Shown: piece after piece, positions 16,882 to 25,592 of the stretch
Numbering within the stretch: the first letter of the stretch is position 1
Layout: each line of letters opens with the position of its first letter
NCBI RefSeq assembly: GCF_014467285.1
Contig: NZ_NKHR01000017.1
Coordinates: 30,824 to 94,823, forward strand
Source of the DNA: Xenorhabdus sp014467285
Lineage (GTDB): Bacteria > Pseudomonadota > Gammaproteobacteria > Enterobacterales > Enterobacteriaceae
Direction of reading: 5' to 3'
Length of the DNA stretch: 64,000 nt
Position numbers and translations under genes: made by a program
Notes under the pieces: model-generated
Told to the model about the DNA's origin: nothing
Databases searched by the model: none
The model's input: the letters and a program-made list of their open reading frames with translations, nothing else

Positions 16882-18249
16882 TTATTTGATTATCTCATAA
16901 CACGGTTCATAAGCAGTACCTCCCGGAAGTTTCATGCGATCTTGCTCCACAAAATCTTCTAGCAAGTTATCCATACAGTGCATAATGTCAGCATTACCGT
17001 GGATCTTGAATGCCCCATATTTCTCTATGGCATGAATACCCGCTTCTTTTACATTACCTGCCACAATGCCAGAAAATGCGCATCGCAATGCTGAAGCAAG
17101 TTTCTCAGGTGGTTGATTTGGATATAAATTCAGGTTAGCCATGTTGTCATGGGCTGGATTGAATGGAGATTGTAAATCAGGGCTGATTTTCAATGACCAG
17201 TTGAAGCTGTAAGCATCTCCGGTAGAACGGCGACTCTCTTTGACGCTTGGCATCGCCCTTTTCATTATACGTGCGACTTCTGATGGCGCATCCATAATAA
17301 TGCGGTAGTAGTGACGAGCCTGTTTTCCCAAAGTATTAACGATAAACTCATCTAACGCGTGGAAGTAATCGGCACTCTCTTTGGGGCCGGTTAAGACCAG
17401 TGGCAGGACTTGATCTTTATTTTCAGGATTCATCAGGATAGCCAGCAAATACAGTAGTTCTTCTGCCGTACCCACGCCGCCGGGGAAGATAATGATACCG
17501 TGAGCAATACGGACAAAGGCTTCCAGACGTTTTTCGATGTCAGGCATGATAATCAGTTCATTTACCAACGGGTTGGGAGGTTCTGCCGCGATAATTGAAG
17601 GTTCTGTAATACCGACGAACCGACTGTTTTTATAATTCTGTTGGGCGTGTCCTACCGCAGCGCCTTTCATTGGGGCTTCCATTGCTCCCGGGCCACAACC
17701 TGTACAGATATTCAGTTCGCGTAACCCTAGCTCATTCCCTACCTTGCGCCCGTATAAATACTCTTTTTCATTGATGGAATGACCGCCCCAACAAACAATC
17801 ATATTAGGGTCTTCTGAGGTATGCAGGGCTTTAGCGTTGCGCAGGATGGAGAAAATGGTGCTGGTAATATGTGTACCATTTTCCATATTTAAATTGTGTG
17901 CTTGCTGTGCATTGGTAATTTGCGCGTGAACGAACAAAATATCCCTTAACACCGCGAACAGATTTGCTTGCAGGGAACGGATGATTTTACCATCAACAAA
18001 AGCGTGTTCCGGTGGATTGACTAACTCCAGCTTTACGCCGCGTTCTCTGCGCAGTACGTTGATATCAAAATCTTCATATTTTGACAGTAATTCTTTACTG
18101 TTATCGGTTTGGCTTCCAGAATTAAGAACCGCCAGTGAACAGTTACGAAAAAGGCGGTATAAATCACTACTTGCGGTACGCTTAAGCGTATCTACTTCAA
18201 GCTGAGAGAGTAAATCCATAGATCCCAATGGATTGACATGTGTAATCAA
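16882..18249 (-). CDS. ppnN: pyrimidine/purine nucleotide 5'-monophosphate nucleosidase PpnN
   Basis: 455 residues (E. coli PpnN/YgdH 454). It cleaves nucleotide monophosphates to base and ribose 5-phosphate and is controlled by (p)ppGpp in E. coli. The LOG-like Rossmann core has the PGGVGTAEELLYL motif near residue 255 and GCGPGAMEAPMKGA near 185. The N-terminal and C-terminal extension domains of the long family are both present. It is transcribed towards xni, with a 78-bp gap. Confidence 0.93.
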   Translation of the reverse strand: MITHVNPLGSMDLLSQLEVDTLKRTASSDLYRLFRNCSLAVLNSGSQTDNSKELLSKYEDFDINVLRRERGVKLELVNPPEHAFVDGKIIRSLQANLFAVLRDILFVHAQITNAQQAHNLNMENGTHITSTIFSILRNAKALHTSEDPNMIVCWGGHSINEKEYLYGRKVGNELGLRELNICTGCGPGAMEAPMKGAAVGHAQQNYKNSRFVGITEPSIIAAEPPNPLVNELIIMPDIEKRLEAFVRIAHGIIIFPGGVGTAEELLYLLAILMNPENKDQVLPLVLTGPKESADYFHALDEFIVNTLGKQARHYYRIIMDAPSEVARIMKRAMPSVKESRRSTGDAYSFNWSLKISPDLQSPFNPAHDNMANLNLYPNQPPEKLASALRCAFSGIVAGNVKEAGIHAIEKYGAFKIHGNADIMHCMDNLLEDFVEQDRMKLPGGTAYEPCYEIIK

Positions 18250-18294
18250 GAATGACTCCTTTTACCCCTTATGGGGGTTCCTCGATAATGATTT

Positions 18295-18442
18295 ATACCC
18301 TCTATCTTTCAAGTTTCTGTTTTATTGCGTTCATTCCTTCCAGTGATATAACGAAATAACATGATGTTACCTATGCCAGTTATCTCAGTTTCTGGGGAAT
18401 TAGCTTATTTTCCGTCACAGCAACCTGAAATTTATTGGGTAT
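18295..18442. repeat. MITE-like element with ATACCC…GGGTAT ends
   Basis: The left end reads ATACCCTCTATCTTTCAAG (18295–18313). The right end, on the opposite strand from 18442, reads ATACCCAATAAATTTCAGG. Together they bound a ~148-bp non-coding piece between ppnN and queF. Further ends of the same kind occur at 20360, 55117 and 56134. Confidence 0.6.
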
Positions 18443-18494
18443 AACTGATTTCATCCAGCAGTCTGGTTACCCATTGCTAATCAAATTAATTTGA

Positions 18495-19340
18495 TTATTG
18501 GCGGGCTAACCTTCCTATTGCTGGAGTAAATTCTTCGTTGCTACGCCATGGATTGATATCCAACCCTCCCCGACGGGTATAACGTGCATAAACAGTGAGT
18601 TTTTCAGGCGCGCATAATGTCATTAAGTCATTGAAAATACGCTCGACACATTGTTCATGAAATTCATTGTGATGGCGGAAAGAAACTAAGTAGCGCAATA
18701 ACTTTTCCTGATCGATTCTGGCACCTTTATAGCGGATCATGACAGATCCCCAGTCTGGCTGATTAGTGATCAGGCAGTTTGATTTTAGCAAATGACTCAC
18801 TAAAGTTTCTTCAACGATAGGGCCAATTGCTGCATTGTTAAGATAATCGCGACTGAACTGATAATCATCAATTTCAATATCCTGATTATCGATGCACTTT
18901 CCTGCAAATTCGGCAATTGGCTGTTGATTGAAGTTGTGGAGGGGATATAAAACAACGTCGATATTGCCATTGGCACACGCAGATAAATCCTGTTGCAGCG
19001 TTTTTTGTACGGTTTCCCAATCAGCAAAGCGGGTTTGGTTAAAACTGTTCAGATAAAGCTTAAAGCTTTTTGATTCGATAAGGTTTTCGCTGGTGGCATC
19101 CAGACTGACATGACCAATAGCAACTTGAGGAACACCGCGTGCGTTGAGCCAGGAAAGTTCGTACATCGTCCAGATATCGGCACCATGAAAAGGAATACTT
19201 TCAGGGAATAGCCCAAGCGGTTCACGGTTCATGCTGCGGGGAACCGCTTGCAGTAAAGTCGGATCGTAGTTGTCGCGGTAGGGAGTGGGTTTACCTAACG
19301 TGAGTTGAGCGAGTGCCTGATTATCCTGATATAAAGACAT
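18495..19340 (-). CDS. queF: NADPH-dependent 7-cyano-7-deazaguanine reductase QueF
   Basis: 281 residues; a long-form (tandem tunnel-fold) QueF that reduces preQ0 to preQ1 in queuosine synthesis. It has the catalytic cysteine C189 (SNCLITNQPDWGS) and D196, and the NADPH-binding ESKSFKLYLNSF (89–100). These align with E. coli C190/D197. It sits in the queF–syd neighbourhood of E. coli, but here the YopJ-like and oxidase genes separate it from syd. Confidence 0.95.
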   Translation of the reverse strand: MSLYQDNQALAQLTLGKPTPYRDNYDPTLLQAVPRSMNREPLGLFPESIPFHGADIWTMYELSWLNARGVPQVAIGHVSLDATSENLIESKSFKLYLNSFNQTRFADWETVQKTLQQDLSACANGNIDVVLYPLHNFNQQPIAEFAGKCIDNQDIEIDDYQFSRDYLNNAAIGPIVEETLVSHLLKSNCLITNQPDWGSVMIRYKGARIDQEKLLRYLVSFRHHNEFHEQCVERIFNDLMTLCAPEKLTVYARYTRRGGLDINPWRSNEEFTPAIGRLARQ

Positions 19341-19428
19341 TAAGATTCCTTAAAATTGGTAAATCATTATGTTTTAGGTAAACCGTAGTTTATCAAGGAA
19401 TCCTGAATGGTCGTATTTTTATTGTGCA

Positions 19429-20334
19429 TTATTCTCCATATTCATCGAGCCATTTTAGCGCTGCTTCTGCAAGGCTAAGCCTTTTTTCTTCAATAGATGT
19501 ACTGTAGTTTCGTGACTTGCCATCAATTGTGCGGGTAATCAAATGGCGTTTATATCGTTCTGGCAGGGTTTCTCCTTTTTTTTCTCCTATTCCATATTTA
19601 TTGACCTTTTTTTCAGTTTCATCTGGATGCCGATCCAGATAGGCGTTAAGGGGGCGCAATGAGTGTGCATGTTTGAAGAAATCAATGGGTAATAAATTGA
19701 TGGCTTGATCGAAAAATACCGTCTTATATTTTTTGCAATAAGTATCAGGCAGGCCTTTGCTTAAGGAAGAGAAAAAAATCGGATTCTCTGTATTAGTGAA
19801 CTGTATTTCATCATTGAAAATCTTTTGATGAAGTTCGCTAAAATATTTAGCATATTTGTGCATTTTTTTCAGAAAATGTAAACAAAAAATCAGGCAGTCT
19901 CCGGGGCTATTTTGTATTTGGCTGTAAATATAGAGAATTTTTATTGTATCCTTATATTTATTTTCATTTATTAAATAATCCATTCTTAATGGAATAAATT
20001 GATTTTTTCCGTTGCTTGCATCTACAAATATAAGAGATGTGTTTTCTTTGCTATCTTTAAAAATATTTAATGCAGCAAAGTGAACACCAGTCATTGCTGT
20101 ATCTGTTTTGATAATATATCGTTTATGTATGCCAGCAGGTAGATCCAATACATTTTCAAATAAACTCATATCATCAATAATGTCTTCATGGGCATTCATC
20201 GCGTACTTTCTATTAAAGTATTTTAATATATGTATGGCGTTTTTTTGATCCAGATAAATATTATTAAACTGAAAGTTGCTTTGTTTTTGAACGTTAATTT
20301 CATTTATATAGTTAGTTAAATTACCTTTATACAT
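19429..20334 (-). CDS. YopJ/AvrA/XopJ-like acetyltransferase effector
   Basis: 301 residues from the ATG at 20334, which has GGAG upstream; an upstream ATG would add 11 residues. It shows the YopJ-family (C55) catalytic set: H85 in GVHFAALNIF, D105 in LIFVDASN (Asp as in XopJ, Glu in YopJ), and C147 in NSPGDCLIFCLHFLKK. The later family pattern LPIDFFKHAHS…LNAYLDRHP…GETLPERY is also present. Family members acetylate Ser/Thr/Lys of host signalling proteins and are usually type III effectors activated by inositol hexakisphosphate. No type III genes are in the window, so the export route is unknown. The gene is AT-rich, next to an ATACCC repeat, and inserted between queF and syd, indicating acquisition. 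Confidence 0.8.
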   Translation of the reverse strand: MYKGNLTNYINEINVQKQSNFQFNNIYLDQKNAIHILKYFNRKYAMNAHEDIIDDMSLFENVLDLPAGIHKRYIIKTDTAMTGVHFAALNIFKDSKENTSLIFVDASNGKNQFIPLRMDYLINENKYKDTIKILYIYSQIQNSPGDCLIFCLHFLKKMHKYAKYFSELHQKIFNDEIQFTNTENPIFFSSLSKGLPDTYCKKYKTVFFDQAINLLPIDFFKHAHSLRPLNAYLDRHPDETEKKVNKYGIGEKKGETLPERYKRHLITRTIDGKSRNYSTSIEEKRLSLAEAALKWLDEYGE

Positions 20335-20359
20335 TTTATTTCTCCATATTTTTATGGTC

Positions 20360-20494
20360 ATACCCAATGGATTTCAGATGCAGCATGATGATAAGGACGT
20401 TAAGTCTCAGAAAGCATAACTCATGATGTGGTTGTCATGTCATTGTGAAGAATCGTGTAACTAACGAAATTATAAGTTGAAAGCCAATGAATAT
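20360..20494. repeat. inverted-repeat-bounded element upstream of the YopJ-like gene
   Basis: The left end ATACCCAATGGATTTCAGA (20360–20378) and the complement of the right end, ATATTCATTGGCTTTCAAC (from 20494), match at about 15 of 20 positions. This is a decayed copy of the ATACCC family, lying between the YopJ-like gene and the oxidase. It contains no ORF. Confidence 0.45.
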
Positions 20495-20534
20495 AGTAGA
20501 TATAAAAATATATCTACTATTTGTTAAGATGACT

Positions 20535-22226
20535 TTATTCAGAAAGTAATTTATCTAATAAAGGTGATCTGAATACGTGATGTGGATCGTATTTCTGCAA
20601 TGCAGAAATTGTTGAAGCCCAATTGTTATCGGCAGGCAATCCATCAGTGAATGAAGCTGGAATTATTTTGGTTAAAACTTCTTTATCTTCCCACGCAACG
20701 TTGGTGCCATAAGCCCAACCCTTACTCCATTCAACACGGGCTGAGGCATAAGAACCATCAAATTCTTTAAATAACCATTGTTCAAATTGACGGCAAAATT
20801 CAATGGCATAAGGTGTGTTTGGAAAGGTCAATATATCGAGCCAGACTGCAACATCCCATTCAGGCTGATCTAAACGGGGACGGATAGCAGATAAACTGGG
20901 AACAACCGCCTTTTCATGTAGGGCGTCGGCAGGATCATCTAAGCCAGTGACTCTGATTTCAATAGGACCGTTGATGGGATATCGTCCCTGATTTGCAAAT
21001 TCACGCATTAATTTTTGCCATTCGGTATAAAATTTATTCAAAACGCGCTGGATATCAGCACGGCGCGTTAATACCGCATAGCCATTTGCTGTAACACGCA
21101 GGGTTGTGGGTTTTACATACAACAATAGGTTTTTACTCCAACCCCAAATATCTTTTCCATGACCTTGTAAAGCGGTATTTACCAGTTGATATTGCATCTC
21201 ACCGACCAGAAGCGTTATTGCAGGGAAGCCGGAAAGAATGTCATTCACGATATTTGATATGGCTGGTGAGATATTATCGGAAAATGGATAGTTATAGGGT
21301 GTTTTAACCTCAATGCTGGCAGCCGGTTTGGTTGGTGCCACACTCCAGACTTTTAACCATGGGAAGTTTGTGAAAGGAAACAAAATAATCTCAGCCCGAC
21401 CGCTTTTATTCAGAAAATGACTAAGAGTCCGATTGCTTTCTGGAAATTCGGAATCGGCAAATAATTCAGCCGCAGGGATATTAGTGAAGCTTTGGCAGCG
21501 TAAGCGTTGATTTTTACCAGCCTGAAACTGGACTTCTAAAATCAGGGAACAACCTAAGTGGGTTAATAGTGGTGCACAATTTGGATCACTTCGCTCAAAA
21601 TGCTTGATAGTATATTGCTGATTTGCTGCATCCCACACAACAGCAGACAGGGACAATATTGTGTTACTCAGAGAGCCGTATGTGTGCCCGGGAAGTGGCG
21701 TTTCATCCACTGCTTTAATGGCAGTTCCATGCCCGCCTATCGCGAGAACGCCCCCTAATGTTAAATCACCAGGAGCAGGCGTTGCGGTGAAACCAAGATT
21801 TTGATCCTCCATTTGAGTCATTAGCGTTTCCATCAATATACCTGTTTGTGCGGTTACGATAGAAAATTGGGAACGATGTTCGATATTGACGTGAGTAAAA
21901 TGCGCAGAGAGATCCATCAACATCATACGATTTTTGAAGCTTTGCCCTGATTCCAGAATTAATGGTGACCAATTATGAGATTGTCCGACAATTCTTAGCT
22001 TATAATTTTCCTTCCATGCCCAATTGACGACCAAAATAACCTCTTCAGCAGAACGAGGTATACAGCATGGTACATTGTGAGCCTGAATTTCTCCTGACCA
22101 ATTTTTAAAGTTTAAATTTTTCCAGATAATATTGTCAGGAAAATTAGGCAAGTGATATTTTGGTTCAGGAATAATGTTATCTTGTAAGTGATTTTCATCT
22201 TGTCGATTTATATTTGATGTGGTCAT
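20535..22226 (-). CDS. FAD-linked oxidase, type II cholesterol-oxidase-like
   Basis: 563 residues of the VAO/PCMH flavoprotein family. The FAD-binding half (~45–250) contains IVGQSHNWSPL (H84, the position used for covalent flavin in type II cholesterol oxidases) and TPAPGDLTLGGVLAIGGHGT (149–168). The C-terminal half (~260–563) resembles the cholesterol-oxidase substrate-binding domain and ends with DPHHVFRSPLL. There is no obvious signal peptide. The substrate is not knowable from sequence; a sterol or other alcohol is the family expectation. It is transcribed towards the YopJ-like gene with a repeat between them, so they are not clearly one operon. Confidence 0.72.
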   Translation of the reverse strand: MTTSNINRQDENHLQDNIIPEPKYHLPNFPDNIIWKNLNFKNWSGEIQAHNVPCCIPRSAEEVILVVNWAWKENYKLRIVGQSHNWSPLILESGQSFKNRMMLMDLSAHFTHVNIEHRSQFSIVTAQTGILMETLMTQMEDQNLGFTATPAPGDLTLGGVLAIGGHGTAIKAVDETPLPGHTYGSLSNTILSLSAVVWDAANQQYTIKHFERSDPNCAPLLTHLGCSLILEVQFQAGKNQRLRCQSFTNIPAAELFADSEFPESNRTLSHFLNKSGRAEIILFPFTNFPWLKVWSVAPTKPAASIEVKTPYNYPFSDNISPAISNIVNDILSGFPAITLLVGEMQYQLVNTALQGHGKDIWGWSKNLLLYVKPTTLRVTANGYAVLTRRADIQRVLNKFYTEWQKLMREFANQGRYPINGPIEIRVTGLDDPADALHEKAVVPSLSAIRPRLDQPEWDVAVWLDILTFPNTPYAIEFCRQFEQWLFKEFDGSYASARVEWSKGWAYGTNVAWEDKEVLTKIIPASFTDGLPADNNWASTISALQKYDPHHVFRSPLLDKLLSE

Positions 22227-22716
22227 TATTTGTTGCCTTAATTTTTATTTTGTGAGGTTTGGGTTTTTTAATATGAATTTAAAACTGAATCCGTTTATTA
22301 CGGGATTATTTACTATGAAAATTAAAAGGTCATTCCGCGTTTAGACAGTGGGAATCATCTGTTAATATTTATTTTATCTCTGATAGTTACTTGATGCGAT
22401 ATGATGTGACATATAGTCGTCATTAAATGCTTTAAATTTCATATTTGTGAAGAAACTCAGAAAACATAAATTTTGTTGAAATTAAATAATATGGGTTAAT
22501 GATGAGGATAATAGAGAGTGTTGTAGGTCAGATACGAGAATAATCTAATTCTTAGCATTTATTGGAATAGATGACAGCTATTCAGATGAAGGAAGTCATA
22601 TCAACACTTTTTGATAAAAATGGTAACATCACTCTTCGGTTGTTATTTTGCTAAAAAACGTATAGGAATAAGCAGGATAACATCATAAACCTGAAAATGA
22701 TGGATGATATAATCAT
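22227..22716. other. AT-rich divergent intergenic region (oxidase / syd)
   Basis: About 490 bp between two divergent genes. It must contain their promoters, but I cannot assign boxes. No ORF, RNA gene or strong repeat is visible. Confidence 0.45.
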
Positions 22717-23283
22717 ATGACCTTTAATGTGACAGAAGCTAATGTGACAGAAGCACTCTCTGGTTTCACCCAACGCTATGTTGAATTGTGGCAGGAGAAA
22801 ACAGGTTTTCCGCCAGCCAGCAGCGATCTGTATGGCATACCTTCACCCTGTATTGAACGTACCGGAGATGGTGTAGTGTATTGGCTTCCCCGGCCGTTTT
22901 CTGTCCGGGAAAAACTCCAGAAGGTCGAAACAGCGCTGGATATCTGTTTGCAAAGTGCTATCCATGATTACTATGTGACGCAGCTTGCGGGTGATATGAC
23001 GGCCAGTTTTGAAGGGCAGAATTTCAGTTTGATTCAGGTATGGAGTGAAGATGATTTTATTCGGTTACAGGAAAATCTGATTGGTCATCTTGTCACACAG
23101 AAGCGGTTAAAGCTCTCACCAACCGTATTTATTGGCACGACTGATTCCGATATGGGGCTGATTTCTGTATGTAATCTGACCGGGCAGGTGATTCTGGAGC
23201 AGTTTGGCAGTAACGAGAGGACAATGTTATCTGCAAATCTGGCAAGTTTCCTTTCAGTTATCAATCCCGTTGTGTGCAGTTAG
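22717..23283 (+). CDS. syd: SecY-interacting protein Syd
   Basis: 188 residues (E. coli 181). This cytosolic protein binds SecY and was proposed to monitor translocon assembly. Conserved blocks: LYGIPSPCIE (residues ~39–48), HDYYVTQLAGDM, WSEDDFIRLQENLIGHLVTQKRLKLSPT, and ISVCNLTGQV. The N-terminus carries a short repeated VTEANVTEA. An in-frame ATG at 22717 is used; no better start is seen. It is followed by csrB, as in E. coli. Confidence 0.93.
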   Translation: MTFNVTEANVTEALSGFTQRYVELWQEKTGFPPASSDLYGIPSPCIERTGDGVVYWLPRPFSVREKLQKVETALDICLQSAIHDYYVTQLAGDMTASFEGQNFSLIQVWSEDDFIRLQENLIGHLVTQKRLKLSPTVFIGTTDSDMGLISVCNLTGQVILEQFGSNERTMLSANLASFLSVINPVVCS

Positions 23284-23306
23284 TTGCAGAGATTGGTTTG
23301 ATCTTT

Positions 23307-23324
23307 TGTAAGAGATATCTCACA
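23307..23324. promoter_or_regulatory. GacA/UvrY-type 18-bp palindrome upstream of csrB
   Basis: TGTAAGAGATATCTCACA matches the GacA-box form TGTAAG-N6-CTTACA with one mismatch. It lies upstream of the csrB RNA, where UvrY (BarA/UvrY two-component system) activates transcription in E. coli. The same bases form one arm of the syd terminator hairpin. Confidence 0.6.
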
Positions 23325-23346
23325 TGGTACGTGAGATATTTCTTTT
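23310..23346 (+). terminator. hairpin and T-run after syd
   Basis: AGATATCTCAC pairs with GTGAGATATTT across ATGGTAC and is followed by CTTTT. It overlaps the UvrY-type palindrome, so the same DNA may serve in both roles. Confidence 0.7.
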
Positions 23347-23469
23347 AATCACAATGTGAATGTTAGTGTGTGAAATTATTTCTATTTTATATCAATATCA
23401 TACAGAATGTGACAGCAGTATCCTTTTTACCATAGCACTGACTGTCCCTGTTCAGTTGCTTGTTCCAGC

Positions 23470-23760
23470 CACCCAAATCATAGATCCTTTTACTATTCCG
23501 TAAGGAATCACAGCAAAACAATAACCAGGGAATAAACCCATCGGGAAGATGGTTCAGGGAAGGTTAGGTAAAGGCAGGATCGCTAAATGCCATTATCGCC
23601 GGATACTATCAGTATAATAATTGAGCAGTACAACGATTAAGTAAAGGATGACAGACAAGGATGTATTTTTGTCAGGGAATGAGCAGGAAGCGATTGATTT
23701 AGCAGGATTGCTATGACAGATAAATTAAGAGGAGGGATTTTATCTCTCCTCTTTTTTTAT
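23470..23760 (+). ncRNA. csrB: CsrB small RNA (CsrA-sequestering)
   Basis: This lies between syd and yqcC, the exact position and orientation of csrB in E. coli. The region has no ORF but about ten GGA motifs in loops or single strands (CAGGGAA, CGGGAAG, CAGGATC, AAGGATG, CAGGAAG, CAGGATT). It ends in a terminator: AGAGGAGGGA paired with TCTCTCCTCT, followed by seven T (23728–23758). CsrB titrates the translational repressor CsrA. The 3' end is clear; the 5' end is estimated and could be up to ~80 nt further left. The next ~150 bp to yqcC shows nothing more. Confidence 0.82.
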
Positions 23761-23914
23761 CATCCTTAAACCACCTCTTCAAGAGGTGATGATTGTTTCA
23801 TTTTATCCTATCGTAAGTTTTCCGCTGAAATCGTATCAATGATACTCTTATGTTCCAATGACATGGTGGCAGCTTTTGTCATCTGAGCCACAGCTAAGCA
23901 TCAGACGAAAAATC

Positions 23915-24241
23915 ATGAGTATCGAGAAACAAATTCTAAATCAATTACAGTCCATTGAAGTCACCATGAAAGCGGCAGGCTTATGGCAGAATTATCCCCC
24001 TAAACCAGAATCTTTTGAAAGCACCGAGCCTTTTTCCATTGATACGATGTCAGCGGAAGAGTGGCTACAATGGGTATTAATTCCAAGAATGCGCGCCTTA
24101 ATAGAACAAAAAGCCAACTTGCCGACGGCATTTTCGATCGCCCCGTATTTTGAGGAAGTTTATAAAGAAGAAACAGAACGTTATTTACCTTTGCTTGAAC
24201 ACTTACGGGCATTGGACAACCTGTTTACGCAGGACATTTGA
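23915..24241 (+). CDS. yqcC: DUF446 protein YqcC
   Basis: 108 residues from ATG 23915. A small α-helical cytosolic protein of unknown function, always next to truC in enterobacteria. Family-typical MSAEEWLQWVLIPRM (residues ~44–58) and PTAFSIAPYFEE are visible. Its stop and the truC start are one base apart, so the two are coupled. A longer frame from 23858 lacks a ribosome site. Confidence 0.9.
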   Translation: MSIEKQILNQLQSIEVTMKAAGLWQNYPPKPESFESTEPFSIDTMSAEEWLQWVLIPRMRALIEQKANLPTAFSIAPYFEEVYKEETERYLPLLEHLRALDNLFTQDI

Positions 24242-24242
24242 T

Positions 24243-24995
24243 ATGCTGGATATTATTTATCAGGACGAACATATTGTTGCGGTGAATAAGCCCGCGGGTT
24301 GGTTAGTCCATCGCAGTTGGCTGGCGCGCCATGAAACTGTTTTTGTGATGCAGACGCTGCGCGATCAAATAGGGCAGCATGTTTTTCCTGTCCATCGTTT
24401 GGACAGGCCGACATCTGGTGTCTTATTAATGGCGCTTTCAAGTGAAGTGGCCAGAACACTTGCACAACAATTTGAATTCCACGATATACAAAAAACGTAT
24501 CATGCTGTTGTGCGAGGTTATGTTGAAGGTGATGATATTATCGACTACGCCTTAATGGAACAGTTGGACAAAATTGCGGATAAATTTGCTGATACAGATC
24601 GGGAAGCGCAGTCAGCAATTACGTATTATCGTTCATTGGCAAAAGTTGAGTGTCCGGTTGAAATAGGGCGTTACCCGACATCACGTTTCAGCCTGTTGGA
24701 GCTGATGCCCAAAACAGGCCGTAAGCATCAATTGCGACGTCATATGGCACATATTCGGCACCCCATCATCGGGGATACCACGCACGGCGATTTGCGGCAA
24801 AATCGAGGAGTTGCTAAATATTATCAGACTGGCAGATTAATGCTGCATGCCAGCCACCTTCGGCTCAGGCATCCCGTGACAGGAGAAGATCTTCTTTTAA
24901 CCGCCCGGTGGGATCTATCGTGGCAGCATTTGCTTGAACAATTTGGCTGGCAGGGTATTGTGCCTGATTTGGAATGTTTAACTACTCATAAATGA
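24243..24995 (+). CDS. truC: tRNA pseudouridine(65) synthase TruC
   Basis: 250 residues of the RluA family; it isomerises U65 in tRNAs (tRNA-Ile1 and tRNA-Asp in E. coli). The catalytic Asp54 lies in HRLDRPTSGVLL; later motifs include LMPKTGRKHQLRRHMAH (substrate/KxG box) and LMLHASHLRLRHP. The start is ATG 24243, immediately after yqcC. It ends ~35 bp before yqcA. Confidence 0.94.
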   Translation: MLDIIYQDEHIVAVNKPAGWLVHRSWLARHETVFVMQTLRDQIGQHVFPVHRLDRPTSGVLLMALSSEVARTLAQQFEFHDIQKTYHAVVRGYVEGDDIIDYALMEQLDKIADKFADTDREAQSAITYYRSLAKVECPVEIGRYPTSRFSLLELMPKTGRKHQLRRHMAHIRHPIIGDTTHGDLRQNRGVAKYYQTGRLMLHASHLRLRHPVTGEDLLLTARWDLSWQHLLEQFGWQGIVPDLECLTTHK

Positions 24996-25030
24996 ACGTA
25001 GTATCAAACCGATTAAAGAGATCAATATTT

Positions 25031-25477
25031 ATGGCAAAGATTGGTATTTTCGTTGGTACAGTTTATGGCAATGCGCTGGCAGTTGCAGAAGAAGCACAGC
25101 AGATCCTAAGACAGCAAGGGCATGAGGTTGAGATCTTTGAAGATGCAACCTTAGAGCAATGGCGAGAGTATCTGCAACAAATTGTTTTAGTCGTCACTTC
25201 GACGACAGGGCAAGGCGATCTGCCTGATAATATCCAGCCGCTTTATGTAGAGTTGAATGATAAGTTGGGCTATCAGCCCGATTTGCGTTATGGCGTAATT
25301 GCGCTGGGTGACAGTAGTTACGACACTTTCTGTGGTGGCGGTCGTACCTTTGATAAATTGTTACAGGAGCAGGGAGCCAAACGAATCGGGGATATGCTGC
25401 TGATTGATGCTATTGAGGTAGTTGAACCTGAAGTCTTCGCCCAGAGCTGGATTGAGGAGTGGGGAACTTTGCTGTAG
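25031..25477 (+). CDS. yqcA: flavodoxin-like protein YqcA
   Basis: 148 residues from ATG 25031 (MAKIGIFVGTVYGNA). A short-chain flavodoxin fold binding FMN: phosphate loop VGTVYGNAL (residues ~8–16) and flavin loops TSTTGQGDLP (~56–65) and LGDSSYDTFCGGG (~90–102). An in-frame start at 24992 overlaps truC but is not supported by family length. It is an electron carrier of unknown partner and the last gene of syd-side cluster. Confidence 0.92.
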   Translation: MAKIGIFVGTVYGNALAVAEEAQQILRQQGHEVEIFEDATLEQWREYLQQIVLVVTSTTGQGDLPDNIQPLYVELNDKLGYQPDLRYGVIALGDSSYDTFCGGGRTFDKLLQEQGAKRIGDMLLIDAIEVVEPEVFAQSWIEEWGTLL

Positions 25478-25592
25478 GGAAGTGCTTTGTCACACCGCTT
25501 ATACCTTTACCTTGTTTAAAACATAAAAAGCTTTAAACATCAAAAAATTGAAATGCAGGAGGATAAGCGGTGCTGTGATATTGCTGACGTGA

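Noticed and set aside
23858..23914. N-terminal extension of yqcC from 23858
   Set aside because: The 19 extra residues are not part of the known family and lack a ribosome site; ATG 23915 fits the family start.
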